Notes: generated by a model from the letters alone, not told the origin. Counted from the first letter of the stretch, positions 46,562-56,404 are shown. The stretch is DNA of 64,000 nt from Natrinema gari JCM 14663 (GCF_000337175.1 NZ_AOIJ01000079.1:12188-76187), one strand, 5' to 3'. Numbers and translations are program-made.

Positions 46562-47437
46562 TCAGTACGTCAGGCTCATCCCGCCGTCGTGAGTCATATC
46601 CCCGCCGTTGAGGTGCTTGCTGTGCTGTGAACAGCCCATCACGAACAGGTTCGCGACCTCGTAGGGTTCCATCATCTCCGTGACGCGGGTGTGTTCTAGC
46701 ATGACGTTCTCGACGACTTCGTCGACGGTCATATCGCGGCGGTCGGCCGTCTCGGGGAGTTGTTTCGCGACGAGCGCCGTCTTGACGTAGGCAGTACTGA
46801 CGGTGAACGCCCGGACGGCCCCGTCGCCTTCGGCGGCGATCGACTGCGTGAGTCCGCGTAATCCGAACTTCGTCGTGTTGTACGCGACCTTGTCCTGGGT
46901 GACGATGTGGCCGTGGACCGAACACATGTTCCCGACGACTCCCGCGCCGTCCTCGTTGTCGCGGAAATGAGGGAGACAGTGTTTGGTGAGGACCATCGGA
47001 GCCCGCTGCATGACGTCGTGCATCAGATCGTACTTCTCGAGCGGGAACGACTCGATCGGCGCGACCGTCTGAATTCCGGCGATGTTGGCCAGATATCGAA
47101 TACTGCCGTGCTCGGCCGCTTCGTCGACGATCCGCTCGAGGTCCGAATCGATGGTCAGGTCGGCGACGACCGTCACGAGGTCGCCCGGCAGGGCCAACTC
47201 CTCGGACTGCGTTTGCGTTTCGGTGAGCCCGTCCTCGTCGCGGTCGGTTGCGACGACGGTCAGTTCGTTCGCGGCGAAGGCCAGCGCAGTTGCTCGGCCG
47301 ATCCCCGAACCCGCACCCGTTACGATCGCGACGTTCTCGGCGGTGTAGTGTGGGTCCTCGAGTTCCAGCAGGTCGTCGCGAGCGAGTTCGGACGGGCCGT
47401 ACTTCGCCAGGGCCTCGTCGACAGTCATGTCAGCCAT
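46562..47437 (-). CDS. Short-chain dehydrogenase/reductase
   Basis: A 291-residue SDR. The NAD(P)-binding TGAGSGIG (about 40-47) and NIAG motifs are present. The catalytic region has the Tyr-x-x-x-Lys pair in AYNTTKFGLRG, with a His/Ser-containing GNMCSVHGHIVT upstream, as in 3-hydroxybutyrate dehydrogenases. The C-terminus HLNGGDMTHDGGMS is typical of that branch. A roughly 30-residue N-terminal extension precedes the Rossmann fold. The exact substrate is not determined. Confidence 0.88.
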   Translation of the reverse strand: MADMTVDEALAKYGPSELARDDLLELEDPHYTAENVAIVTGAGSGIGRATALAFAANELTVVATDRDEDGLTETQTQSEELALPGDLVTVVADLTIDSDLERIVDEAAEHGSIRYLANIAGIQTVAPIESFPLEKYDLMHDVMQRAPMVLTKHCLPHFRDNEDGAGVVGNMCSVHGHIVTQDKVAYNTTKFGLRGLTQSIAAEGDGAVRAFTVSTAYVKTALVAKQLPETADRRDMTVDEVVENVMLEHTRVTEMMEPYEVANLFVMGCSQHSKHLNGGDMTHDGGMSLTY

Positions 47438-48743
47438 ATCGAGTCGGACGGCGACCAGCGTGGAATAACTACCGCCCGGAAGGGGTTTACGCTGCTACCG
47501 GTGAGTCCCTCATTCGAGTCTCGAGGGCGGAAAACGGGGGTGGTTATTCGATCGGCCCCAGTCTCGCTGACCCGCTTCCGACGAGTATCGATACGTACCG
47601 TGGGCTCTGTACTGGATATAGCGTCATATTGTTTATACAGGTTCGGACGGGTACGCCGCCTGAAGTTCGACTGACCGAAAGCACCGTCGGATATGCTCCC
47701 CGAAACTCACTCCGACTCAGTGCCGAGACGGATCGCCCAAACAGTGCCGATACCGAAGCCTGCCCCCCATCGCTGAAGCCACTCAGTGGCGTTCTGAGAG
47801 GGGGCAACCAGAGAAGGCTCAAAGGTGGCCCGATCCGGGAAACGTCGCCTTAGCGAAGTCTACGAGGAACCACGCACGACCTGGGGCCCCGGACGGGCGC
47901 GACCGCTGTGGCGGACCTCATCGAGACCGTCGCGGTCGAAGCCGGTCTTCCAACGATTCCTTCGGACGACTCGCCCACTCCCGTCGACGGTTGCAAGGAG
48001 ATGCGAGTCCACATCGCTGGCCGCTCGAAATCGAACGGAACGAACGCTGGCGAGTCACGATACCACAGCACTCCGCGTCGCCGAGACAGGGTCCGGATGG
48101 TCGTTGCAGTCGGCCGGACCCGCCGGTTGCCGATCGACGGTTGCGATGGAGATCGTGGTCGCCGCAGAATCAGGACGCTCGAGGCGGGGAGCGGCGACTC
48201 GGTGAGCGAGCGGGTACTGCATTCCCATCGGATAGCAGTCGGATCGACTCCGAGGGCTAGGTCGGGATTGATAGCCTCCGGCCCGTGCCGACGGAACGTC
48301 GCTCCGTCCGATGGAGCGACAAGTCGATTCGAGTACTAGCGATCTACCCACCACCGCCGGGAATCGACGAGTCGACGCACGGTAGCCGATCCGACCGGGA
48401 ATGGCTACGACAGGTGCGTGGAACCCGTGGTCTCTCAACACGTTCGACCTCCAGCACTCGAGGACGATATCGATCGAGAAGTGAACAGACCACACTCGCG
48501 GGCAGTAAAGTGGAGGCTGCGAATGCTGATCGGGTATCGTTTACCGGTCGTTCGGCCACAGAATGTATCTCGAACTTTGGACCCAATACGCGCTGGCTTG
48601 TATCTCGACTGTATGACCATAGTTTGAGCAAATCCCAAACTATAGCACCAGAAACCACGCAATATGGGAACCACAAATGGAGATAAGCTCATTTAGCTCG
48701 AATAATAGGCAGATTGAATATCGTCGCGTCTGATTGATGGCGT
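47438..48743. other. Gene-poor region before the recombinase locus
   Basis: About 1.3 kb without a frame that shows conserved motifs, organised start signals or normal haloarchaeal codon bias. Several frames of 90-200 codons exist but look Arg/Ser-rich or broken. GC content drops toward 48.6 kb. It may hold decayed genes of an integrated element. Two short hairpins are seen (48298-48320 and 48619-48643). Confidence 0.5.
48619..48643. repeat. Short inverted repeat (8-bp stem) upstream of the DUF5805 gene
   Basis: atagtttg (48619-48626) and caaactat (48636-48643) form a perfect 8-bp stem with a 9-nt loop in AT-rich DNA about 100 bp before the DUF5805 gene. It could be a terminator, an operator or a recombination-linked site; nothing decides between these. 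Confidence 0.5.
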
Positions 48744-49139
48744 ATGGGCGATTCGACGGACACTGAGAAGACTGCTGTCAAAACATACGTGCCGACCTAT
48801 CAAAAGGCGGAGTGGCAATCCCATGCTGACCGCCTCGACATGAGCCAGAGCGAATTCGTTCGGACGATGGTCCAGGCCGGCCGTCGGGGGTTCGAATCCG
48901 GCTCAGCGGAACCCGATTCCTCGTCCCCAGACCCTAGGGGTAACGCCCTCGAGACGCAGGTCCTCGAACTACTGTCCGCTGACACGTATTCCTGGGACGA
49001 ACTCCTCGAGGCGGTCGCCGACGACATCGAGTCGCGATTGGACGAGACGCTCGAGGAGTTGCAGTCGGCAAACCGGGTTCGGTACAGTGGACGCCACGGC
49101 GGGTACACGACCGTCGACGGTGATGGCGATGGCGACTGA
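48744..49139 (+). CDS. DUF5805 DNA-binding-like protein
   Basis: A 131-residue protein. The N-terminal KTAVKTYVPTYQKAEWQSHADRLDMSQSEFVRTMVQAGR (residues about 9-48 by position) has ribbon-helix-helix-like character. The C-terminal half (LELLSADTYSWDELLEAVADDIESRLDETLEELQSANRVRY) is a winged-helix-like unit. It matches the haloarchaeal DUF5805 family, usually found immediately upstream of a tyrosine recombinase. It overlaps the recombinase start by 17 bp and probably controls or assists it. Confidence 0.85.
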   Translation: MGDSTDTEKTAVKTYVPTYQKAEWQSHADRLDMSQSEFVRTMVQAGRRGFESGSAEPDSSSPDPRGNALETQVLELLSADTYSWDELLEAVADDIESRLDETLEELQSANRVRYSGRHGGYTTVDGDGDGD

Positions 49140-50175
49140 ATCCGGGGCCGACGCCCCGACAGACGTGGCGGATCCGATCGAGTACTTCCTCGACGATCAG
49201 CGATACCACGGCAAAAGCGAGCGGACTCTCGAGGCCTACGAACGTGTGCTCCGGCGGTTCGAGGCGTTCGTCCGGGAACGCTTTGACATTGAAGCGGTCG
49301 GTGCGGCCCAGCGTCGCGAGTGTATGGCCTGGATTCACTCGCTGCGCGGCGAGTTCGAATCCAGCACGATCGCGACCTACGCCTCGTATCTCAACCGGTT
49401 TTACGATTACATGACCCGCGTCGGCGTCTTCGACGGCAACCCGATGGGGGTGGTCATGGAAGAGATGTCCGAATCGATCGATACGAACCCGACGAGACGG
49501 GACCTCTCGGTCGGCGAAATGCGATCGTTCGTCGGCTCGATCGCCCATCCCCTCGAGCGGGCCGTCGTCGTCACCCTCTTGAAGACCGGGATGCGTGTCG
49601 GCGAGCTCTGTAACCTCGATCTGCGGGACCTCCACCTCGAGACGCCCGCACTCGATCTCGAGTGGACGCCCCGCGTCGGACTCGAGCGGCGGCCCTCGTC
49701 GCTGTTCGTCTCGGCCGAGCCCGCCCGTGGAACGACCGTCAACGGGGAGGAACGGACGGCCTCGAACAAGCGAAAGCGGGAGACGGTCGTTCCTGTCGAC
49801 GACGAACTCCGACGCGTACTGCTCGAGTGGCTGGCAATCCGTCCGGATGCGGTCTCGGGAGCGCGGCCGCTCTTTCTCGATACGCGTGACTCGTGGGGCC
49901 AGCGGCTCACGCCGTCGGACGTGCGCTATGTCGTCGAGAAGCACGCTCGAGAGCACGGGTGGTACCGGACTGGCGGCGGCACCCAGGAGAACGTGACGCC
50001 CCACTACTTCCGACACTTCTTTACCACCCATCTCCGGGATCGAACCGGGGATCGGGGGATCGTCCAGTACCTCCGCGGTGACGTCGCCGGCGACGTGATC
50101 GACACCTACACCCACAACTGGGGGGATCGAGTCCGTGAAACCTACCTCGAGTGTATCTACGGGGTGACTCGGTAG
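49123..50175 (+). CDS. Tyrosine recombinase/integrase (XerC/D-like)
   Basis: A 350-residue recombinase. The N-terminal SAM-like DNA-binding domain is at about 18-120. Catalytic residues can be read as Arg158 in KTGMRVGELCNL, His294 and Arg297 in TPHYFRHFFTTHL, and Tyr329 in DTYTHNW. It is coupled to the DUF5805 gene upstream. No tRNA gene or obvious attachment site is adjacent, so it may be a resident chromosomal recombinase rather than a mobile integrase. The start is the ATG at 49123; an alternative lies two codons on. Confidence 0.9.
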   Translation: MAMATESGADAPTDVADPIEYFLDDQRYHGKSERTLEAYERVLRRFEAFVRERFDIEAVGAAQRRECMAWIHSLRGEFESSTIATYASYLNRFYDYMTRVGVFDGNPMGVVMEEMSESIDTNPTRRDLSVGEMRSFVGSIAHPLERAVVVTLLKTGMRVGELCNLDLRDLHLETPALDLEWTPRVGLERRPSSLFVSAEPARGTTVNGEERTASNKRKRETVVPVDDELRRVLLEWLAIRPDAVSGARPLFLDTRDSWGQRLTPSDVRYVVEKHAREHGWYRTGGGTQENVTPHYFRHFFTTHLRDRTGDRGIVQYLRGDVAGDVIDTYTHNWGDRVRETYLECIYGVTR

Positions 50176-50556
50176 CGAGAACCGACCGTAGGCGATGTCC
50201 ACGTCTGCGGTGGGTCGGTGCCGCTGTTTCGGTCAGTGCCGCGGAATTCGTTCGGAGCGATCTCGTATTTACTACGTTACGACTCAATCATTCCGTCCCG
50301 AATACGACTCGTAAATCACATACTGCGATATCAATATACTGCCGGCAGATGCGACACAGTTTCGGAGGAGAGGCCAGTTTTGGATCGAATCTCCGCCGGT
50401 TCTGGATCTATCTCCCAATGAAGCACTCGATTCCTGCCCATCCTGAACGAGATAACTGACTGAGACAGGCGGAGGCCGGTGAGAATTTGGCTAAGGGGCA
50501 AAGGTCACTGAATCAGCAGCCAACTGGTTTGGCGTATCTGAACGTGCTGTCGGCCT
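50176..50556. other. Intergenic region downstream of the recombinase
   Basis: About 380 bp, AT-richer around 50260-50345. No convincing gene or attachment-site duplication was seen by eye. Confidence 0.4.
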
Positions 50557-51567
50557 CTATGCTCGATGCAGTGCCCCAATCGTTGTCCGGGTTTCCTCAA
50601 CGAGTTCCGTGACGGCTGTCTCCGCCGACTGGATCTCGTCGACGCCGCCGGCACTTTGGCCTGCGTATAGCGCCATCGCTTCCAGATCGCCTTCCATGCC
50701 ACCAACAGGAATGTCGTCCCCGTACCGCTCGACTGGCTGTCCGTTCGGATACCGGCCGACCTCCTCGCCTTCCCCCGGCCGCTCTCCAGGCACGGGACAT
50801 CCCTGCGTTTCCCACGCTTCGACCGTACTGTTCCGGAGCACTCGGTGGGGAGTCCCCTGCCAGCCGCCATCGAACAGTTCGCCGTAGAACGTCTCGGCCT
50901 CGTCGGCGTCGATCACCCGGTCGCGGTAGGCCCGAGCGACGTTGGCCTCCTCGGTGGCGACGAAGCGGGTCCCGAGCCACGCACCGTCTGCCCCCAGAGC
51001 AAGCACTGCGGCGACGCCCCGGCCGTCGGAGATACCACCGGCTGCGACGACCGGAACGTCGACCGCATCGGCCACTCGCGGGACGAGTGGCATCGTTGCG
51101 ACTTCGCTCTGGACGTGACCGCCAGCCTCCCAGCCCTGCGCAACCACGACGTCGACGCCTGCATCTTCGGCAGCGCGAGCCTCCGCAGCGGTACCGACGC
51201 TGGCTAAGAGTGTCGCGTCCGCCGCGTGGACCTGCTCGACGTGTGGTGCTGGGTCGCCGAATGACAGCGAGATGATCGGTGCCCCAGCGTCCAAACACGC
51301 CTCGAGGTGCTCGTCGGTCGGGTGGCGAATCGTCGCCTCGTCGAGGACGAGATTGACCGCGAACGGCCTATCGGTCAACTCGCGAGTCCGTTCGATGACC
51401 TGACGCGTGTTTTCGACCGAGCGCCAGGTGACCGCAAGCATTCCCAAGCCGCCGGCATTCGAGACTGTTGCGGCCAGTTCTGGACAGGACGCGCTTCCGA
51501 TAGGTGCCTGTACGATTGGATGTTCAATGCCGAGCGTCTCACATAGCGGCGTTGGAAGTACAGCCAT
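50557..51567 (-). CDS. Nitronate monooxygenase-family flavoenzyme
   Basis: A 336-residue FMN-binding TIM-barrel protein: IVQAPIGSASCPELAATVSNAGGLGML near the N-terminus, QGWEAGGHVQS (about 146-156) and VPVVAAGGISDGRGVAAVLALGADGAWLGTRF (by position, about 178-210), the 2-nitropropane dioxygenase/NMO pattern with His in GGH. It oxidises nitronates or acts on related enoyl compounds. It stands alone between the recombinase locus and the HisG-like gene. Confidence 0.92.
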   Translation of the reverse strand: MAVLPTPLCETLGIEHPIVQAPIGSASCPELAATVSNAGGLGMLAVTWRSVENTRQVIERTRELTDRPFAVNLVLDEATIRHPTDEHLEACLDAGAPIISLSFGDPAPHVEQVHAADATLLASVGTAAEARAAEDAGVDVVVAQGWEAGGHVQSEVATMPLVPRVADAVDVPVVAAGGISDGRGVAAVLALGADGAWLGTRFVATEEANVARAYRDRVIDADEAETFYGELFDGGWQGTPHRVLRNSTVEAWETQGCPVPGERPGEGEEVGRYPNGQPVERYGDDIPVGGMEGDLEAMALYAGQSAGGVDEIQSAETAVTELVEETRTTIGALHRA

Positions 51568-51841
51568 TAGACGGTACCATGCAGGCAGATAGCAAAAATC
51601 TCAGGTATCACCACGTTCCTACGGCAGATAACCGATCCAATCTCTAGATCATGAACGGAAGGCACGCATCAAAAACCATCCTCCGAGGTTGTGGATGCGA
51701 AAACGGGATGGGACCGTCGATGCGTCTCCCCACTTCTCGCGTCGCTCCTCGATGTCTTCGGAGGGACGCCGCGTCACGGAAAATCGTGGAGGATCTCGAG
51801 TCGCCGACCTCGTCAGGGCTCGAGACGAACGACCGGTACTG

Positions 51842-52768
51842 CTACTGGCTGACGGCGAGTTCCGTCTCGAGGTCGCCGCCGTTCAATAGCGACCGGACGA
51901 GCACGACCGTCTCGGTCGTCTCCGCCGCGTTTTCGAGCAACACCGTCTCGCTGGGGAACAACTGGTCGCCCAGCAAGAGCCCGTATTCGCGTGCGGTCGA
52001 GCCGGTCACCGTCAAATACACGCCCAGCCCCGCGTCGGCGATGGCCGCTTCTTCTTCGCGGCCCTCCTCGGGGTAGCGGAAGTCGATGCCGGCGAGCGCT
52101 CGCGTGCCGAGAACCGCCTGTACGAGCCGTTCGTATCTCGGTTCGATACAGAGCGATCCCTCGTAGTGCTCGAGGAAGTCGCGGTCGAGCGATCCCGCGG
52201 CCGGCGCGACCTCGGGCGTAGCCAACAGCGTGTGATAGACGGTATCGCCGAGGCCGGTGACGACCTGTACGTCGGTGTCGGCGGGATCGATCCGAGCGTT
52301 GATGTCGGCGATCCGGTCGAGCGGCTCCGGTCTGAGTTCGACGACTTCCTCGAGGACGAGGTCGGCGCTGTCGAATCCCAGCGCGAACTCGTGGGTACGC
52401 AGGGAGCGAAACGGCTCTTCGCGCCCCACGAGCTGAATCGCCGCGTCGTCGGGGACCCCTTCGACGCTAGCCAGCGGAACCGTCACACTGTCGAAGACGA
52501 TTCGGCGCGGTTTGCCGGCCCGGTCGTCCCGCACCAGCGTGTACTCGGGCTCGGTCGGATCGTCGACGGCGCTGTAGTCGGCGAGACGATGGTAGACGTC
52601 CTCCTCGTCGGGGTCTATGCTGCCCTTCGTGAGCGCCTTTTCGTGGCGAAGCGTCGACGTAATGTCGTCCGCGAGTCCGGGGACCCCAAGACGGTCAGCG
52701 AGTCGGTCGAGCACTGACTCGAGGGGTCTTCCTTTGCGCGGAACAGCGATCGGTATCGTCTCGCCCAT
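51842..52768 (-). CDS. HisG-like protein of unknown function
   Basis: A 308-residue haloarchaeal protein. The start IPIAVPRKGRPLESVLDRLADRLGV echoes ATP phosphoribosyltransferase (HisG), where a similar K-G-R-L segment opens a periplasmic-binding-like fold. Segments such as DADLVLEEVVEL and VTGLGDTVYH have no obvious catalytic identity with HisG. It is best treated as uncharacterised. Upstream on the same strand is the large acidic protein. Confidence 0.75.
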   Translation of the reverse strand: MGETIPIAVPRKGRPLESVLDRLADRLGVPGLADDITSTLRHEKALTKGSIDPDEEDVYHRLADYSAVDDPTEPEYTLVRDDRAGKPRRIVFDSVTVPLASVEGVPDDAAIQLVGREEPFRSLRTHEFALGFDSADLVLEEVVELRPEPLDRIADINARIDPADTDVQVVTGLGDTVYHTLLATPEVAPAAGSLDRDFLEHYEGSLCIEPRYERLVQAVLGTRALAGIDFRYPEEGREEEAAIADAGLGVYLTVTGSTAREYGLLLGDQLFPSETVLLENAAETTETVVLVRSLLNGGDLETELAVSQ

Positions 52769-52847
52769 CGACCGATGGTCTACTGCCGACGGATAAACGA
52801 GTTGTGTTTCCGGAATAGCCGCATTTCGGTCCGGAACCGTTGCCGAT

Positions 52848-54881
52848 TCAGTCCGAGAACATCGAGCCGAGCTGGTCGCGCCACTCCTGGATGTCCGTCA
52901 CGTCCGCCTTCACGTCCTCGAGTTCGGCCTCAACCGACTCGACGTCGGCTTCCACGTCTTCGAGGTCTTCCGCGACGGCTTCGAGCCCGTCCTCGACGTC
53001 CGCGACATCGGCCTCCACGGACTCGACGGACCCCTCGACCGAGTCGACGTCCGATTCGACGGTTTCCAGGCCGTCCTCGACGGTATCGACGGTTTCTTCG
53101 ACCGTTTCGAGCTCGCTGGCTACCGTCTCGACCTCGTCGTCGACCCCATCGAGATCGGCCGCGAGGTCGTCGACGGTCGCTTCGAGATCGTCCACGTCGT
53201 CGTCAACCGCGTTCAGATCGGCCTCGAGGTCGGCGTTCCATTCGTTGAGATCGGCGACATCGTCGTCGAGGCCGTCGACCCGTGATTCCGTTCCGCCGAG
53301 TCGCTCGTCTACCGACGCGAGGTCGGCTTCCAGCGCCTCGAGATCGGTCTGGAGGTCCTCGATGAGGTGTGCGCCCGTGCCGTTCTCCTCGAGGAACGTT
53401 TCGAGCGCGTCGGTGTAGGCGGCGACTTCCTCGACGCGGGACTGGAGGTGCTCGACTTTCGCGATGTCGGGTCCGGACGGCTCGAGGTCGAGTGCCGCCC
53501 GAACGGTCTCGAGATCGTCGTCGTCGACCGTCCCGTCGCGAATCTCGGCCGCGAGGCGGGTCGCGATCGAGCCGTCCATGGCGTCGGCTTTGGCCGCCAC
53601 ATCGTCGGACGCGGCCGTCGGTGCCGGTTCGGTCACCGTCTCAGCGGAGTCGCTCGAGGCGGTCTCGTCCGTCGCGGGAGCGTCGTCTGCGACAGCCCGG
53701 TCGCCGTCGTCGACCGATCCCTCGTCAGCAACCGGTTCGTCGTCGCTTTCGTCCGTGTCGATAGCCGGCTCGGGTTCCGCGTCATCCACGTCGGGAGTCG
53801 ATTCGGCTTCCGTCTCATCCGTGTCCGACTCGGGTTCCGAATCGTCGGCCTCGACTTCAGTTTCGAGATCGGCGTCGAGTGCCGACTCGGCGGCGTCCTC
53901 GCTTGCATCGTCCGACTCGTCGGGTTCCTCGGTGGACTCAACGGGGTCCGATTCGGGCTCCGACGCGATGTCGTCTTCGTCGGCGGTAGCAGCCGCCTCC
54001 TCGAGTCCGAGGTCGATTTCGGGCTCGGCGTTCTCGTCTGCTGCAGCGTCGTCGCCGTCGGCTACGTCGGCATCGCCGGGTCCGGTATCGTCCGTCCCCG
54101 CCTCGTCCGTATCGGTGCCGAGATCGAGTTCGACCGCGGGCTCGTCGTTCGTCTCCCCCGCCGTGACATCGAGCCCAGTATCGTCGTCGGACTCGGGTAT
54201 TTCGTCTTCCTCGAATCCGAGGTCGATGTCGGGCGTGTCCGTTTCTTCGTCGTCACCCGCATCGGGGGCGGTCGGCTCAGGGTCGGTATCGACATCACCG
54301 AAGTCGAGATCGAGCCCGTCGGACCCGTCGTCGTCCTCGCTGGTCTCGGTCTCCGTCTCGGCGGTCGCAGCGTCGGCATCGTCGTCCTCGAGCCCCGGCA
54401 CGGCGTCGGAGTCGCCGGCGATCATGTCCTTGACGGCCTGATTTCGGTCCTCGGAGACGATATTACCGATGACCTCGTCATCGACTTCGTCGGCCTCGAC
54501 CGCGTCGTCGCCGCCGGTCCCGCGTTCGACGATCGTCGGTTCGGTAAGAAACGCCGCGGCCTGACTTTCGTCGTCGATCTGGATTCCGTAGACCGTCTCG
54601 AGTCGCGCACCCGGCTCGATCGTGGCGGTGAACTCGACGTGGTGGTCCTGATAGGCCGTCCAGTCGTCGCTGTGAAAATCGGGGTGAAATCCGACCTTGT
54701 CCATCGGGAACGACTCGGGAACGTCCTCCGAGAGCTGAAACGTCACGGCATCATCACGGTTCGACTCGATTTCGAACCGAATCGCGGGGACGGGAAACTC
54801 GTCCGCCGTGAACGTCTTTCGGACGGCTATCCCGTCAGTACTGACCTCGATCACGTCATCCGTGTCGGCGGTGCTACTCAT
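52848..54881 (-). CDS. Large acidic protein with C-terminal coiled coil
   Basis: A 677-residue protein with three parts. Residues 1-140 form a beta-rich domain (IRFEIESNRDDAVTFQLSEDVPE) resembling haloarchaeal immunoglobulin-like modules. Residues 140-430 are an extremely Asp/Glu/Ala/Thr-rich low-complexity region. Residues 450-677 show heptad-like repeats of the type DLEAxVDDL / ESVEADVADVEDGL predicting a long coiled coil. No transmembrane helix or signal is seen. It has its own TATA (atttatag, minus strand, about 54906-54914), 25-30 nt before the ATG. Function unknown; a scaffolding or polar-organising role is speculative. Confidence 0.85.
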   Translation of the reverse strand: MSSTADTDDVIEVSTDGIAVRKTFTADEFPVPAIRFEIESNRDDAVTFQLSEDVPESFPMDKVGFHPDFHSDDWTAYQDHHVEFTATIEPGARLETVYGIQIDDESQAAAFLTEPTIVERGTGGDDAVEADEVDDEVIGNIVSEDRNQAVKDMIAGDSDAVPGLEDDDADAATAETETETSEDDDGSDGLDLDFGDVDTDPEPTAPDAGDDEETDTPDIDLGFEEDEIPESDDDTGLDVTAGETNDEPAVELDLGTDTDEAGTDDTGPGDADVADGDDAAADENAEPEIDLGLEEAAATADEDDIASEPESDPVESTEEPDESDDASEDAAESALDADLETEVEADDSEPESDTDETEAESTPDVDDAEPEPAIDTDESDDEPVADEGSVDDGDRAVADDAPATDETASSDSAETVTEPAPTAASDDVAAKADAMDGSIATRLAAEIRDGTVDDDDLETVRAALDLEPSGPDIAKVEHLQSRVEEVAAYTDALETFLEENGTGAHLIEDLQTDLEALEADLASVDERLGGTESRVDGLDDDVADLNEWNADLEADLNAVDDDVDDLEATVDDLAADLDGVDDEVETVASELETVEETVDTVEDGLETVESDVDSVEGSVESVEADVADVEDGLEAVAEDLEDVEADVESVEAELEDVKADVTDIQEWRDQLGSMFSD

Positions 54882-54939
54882 ATGGGCCCAACGTTACGAT
54901 ACCACTACTATAAATTGTGCGGACGGATTCAGGCTCGAT

Positions 54940-55776
54940 CTACGACAGGTCGACGCGATCACCGATCTCGACGATCTCGAGTCGTCGGGGGTGATCGAAG
55001 CTCGCCGCGTGGTGGTGCAGCGCCGCCGGATCGGCGGTGAGCCCTTTCCACATGTCCCAGTGGCTCGGCAGGAGTCGCTCGCACTCGAGGGCGGCGGCGC
55101 ACTCGACGATCTGGTTCTCGTCGTTGTACCAGCGCGTCCGCTTCGGCTCGCGGGTCTGCTTGTCCGGGATCCGCCCGACGCTGCCGAACGCGAGCGCCGC
55201 GAGATCGATCGCGTACTCGTCGCCGATCCGCTCGAACTCGTCCGTGGGTTTCGTGTCCCCACCGTGGAAGAACGTCCCCGCCTCGTGTTCGAACACGTAG
55301 CTTACGGGGTGGGTCGCATCGGGATCGTTCGCCTGCTCGACGTGGACGGTGAACTCGCCGATCTCGAGGGTGTCACCCTCGGCGACTTCGGTTAGCTGGT
55401 CGCCGGCCACGTCCCACTCGTCGGTCCACGCCTCTTCGTCGCGGGCGACCGCGACGCTGTCGTCGGGCGCGTAGAAGGTCGCTCCCGTGTTCGCGAGGAT
55501 CGGCGCTTGGCTCGGCCCGTGAACGTGGTCGGTGTGTTCGTGGGTCGCAAACACCGCGTCGGCTGCTTCGACGTCGTCCGGATCGAACGGTACCGGAATC
55601 ATGCGAATCGTCCGCGGCGGATCGCCCAGACCGAGGTACGGATCGATGTAGATCGTCGTTCCCTCGCGGCCCTTGACGACGAAACCGTTACAGCCGAGAT
55701 ACCAGATCGCGACGCCGTCCGGAGCCGCGTTCTCCACGTCGCGAACGAGCCAGTCGCCCCAATCGCTTCGGATCAT
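54940..55776 (-). CDS. Metallo-beta-lactamase-fold hydrolase (UlaG-like)
   Basis: A 278-residue protein with the zinc motif THEHTDHVHG (His79, His81, Asp83, His84), DATHPVSYVFEH and HGGDTKP. Ligands are arranged as in L-ascorbate-6-phosphate lactonase (UlaG) relatives. The N-terminus WYLGCNGFVVKGREGTTIYIDPYLG is typical. The natural substrate is unknown. Downstream, 58 bp away, is the acidic coiled-coil gene, which appears to have a separate promoter. Confidence 0.9.
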   Translation of the reverse strand: MIRSDWGDWLVRDVENAAPDGVAIWYLGCNGFVVKGREGTTIYIDPYLGLGDPPRTIRMIPVPFDPDDVEAADAVFATHEHTDHVHGPSQAPILANTGATFYAPDDSVAVARDEEAWTDEWDVAGDQLTEVAEGDTLEIGEFTVHVEQANDPDATHPVSYVFEHEAGTFFHGGDTKPTDEFERIGDEYAIDLAALAFGSVGRIPDKQTREPKRTRWYNDENQIVECAAALECERLLPSHWDMWKGLTADPAALHHHAASFDHPRRLEIVEIGDRVDLS

Positions 55777-55996
55777 ACGGGAGGATGCGGTGACCGATTG
55801 GGTAAGTGTTGTCGTCTCCGCCAGCGAGGTACCGATCCGATCTAGCGAGGACGGCCCGGCACGCTCGGAGTGCGGGATATGCAGGTGGTGACAGTAGCCG
55901 GGATCGCGCTCGTGTCGGCCTCGTGCACCGCGATATCGCGGGCAAGCGTTGGATCCTGTCGGGTATCCCTGATCCGTCTACCGCGAGCCCCGTCCG

Positions 55997-56404
55997 TCAG
56001 CGACCGTCGGCCGGAGCCTCGGAAATGGTATCGGTTCCGTCAGCATCGGTCCCCTCGCTATCGGAACACAGGGTTTCGACTCCGAGTCCGTCGATCATCC
56101 GGCGATCGACGAGCCGCAGCAGACCGTCGTCGGTCTCCTCGAGCAGCCCCGCGTCCGTCAGGCGGGGCAGGAGCCTGTGATGGAGCGCGACGAGCGCTCG
56201 ATGGTGGTCGTCGTCGGTCACCGTAGCGAGTTCTTTCTCCGCGGTGACTGCCGCGAGCCGGAGCGCAAGGTCGTCTTTCCCGATTCCCTGGGGCGTTCGG
56301 TCACGGACGAGACGGAGGACGGTTCGGCGGCGGCCGTCGGCGAGGGCGTCGAAGAGTTCGTCGCGGGTGGCCGCCGCGGACCCGCTCCGTGCTGTGTTAC
56401 TCAT
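55997..56404 (-). CDS. DUF7344 winged-helix-like protein
   Basis: A 135-residue protein of the same family as 43636-43998: DELFDALADGRRRTVLRLVRD, then ALVALHHRLLPRLTDAGLLEETDDG, followed by an acidic Ser/Asp-rich tail. Likely a haloarchaeal transcription-related regulator. It stands alone between the metallo-hydrolase and dph2. The 259-bp gap upstream (56405-56663) is AT-richer and holds no clear gene. Confidence 0.85.
   Translation of the reverse strand: MSNTARSGSAAATRDELFDALADGRRRTVLRLVRDRTPQGIGKDDLALRLAAVTAEKELATVTDDDHHRALVALHHRLLPRLTDAGLLEETDDGLLRLVDRRMIDGLGVETLCSDSEGTDADGTDTISEAPADGR

Noticed and set aside
47544-47822. A 92-codon minus-strand frame in the gene-poor region
   Set aside because: It has no family resemblance, no nearby promoter and an atypical composition. 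It may be a remnant but cannot be supported as a gene.
48298-48320. An 8-bp stem gtcgctcc / ggagcgac in the gene-poor region
   Set aside because: Stems of this size are expected by chance in GC-rich DNA and nothing around it supports a function.
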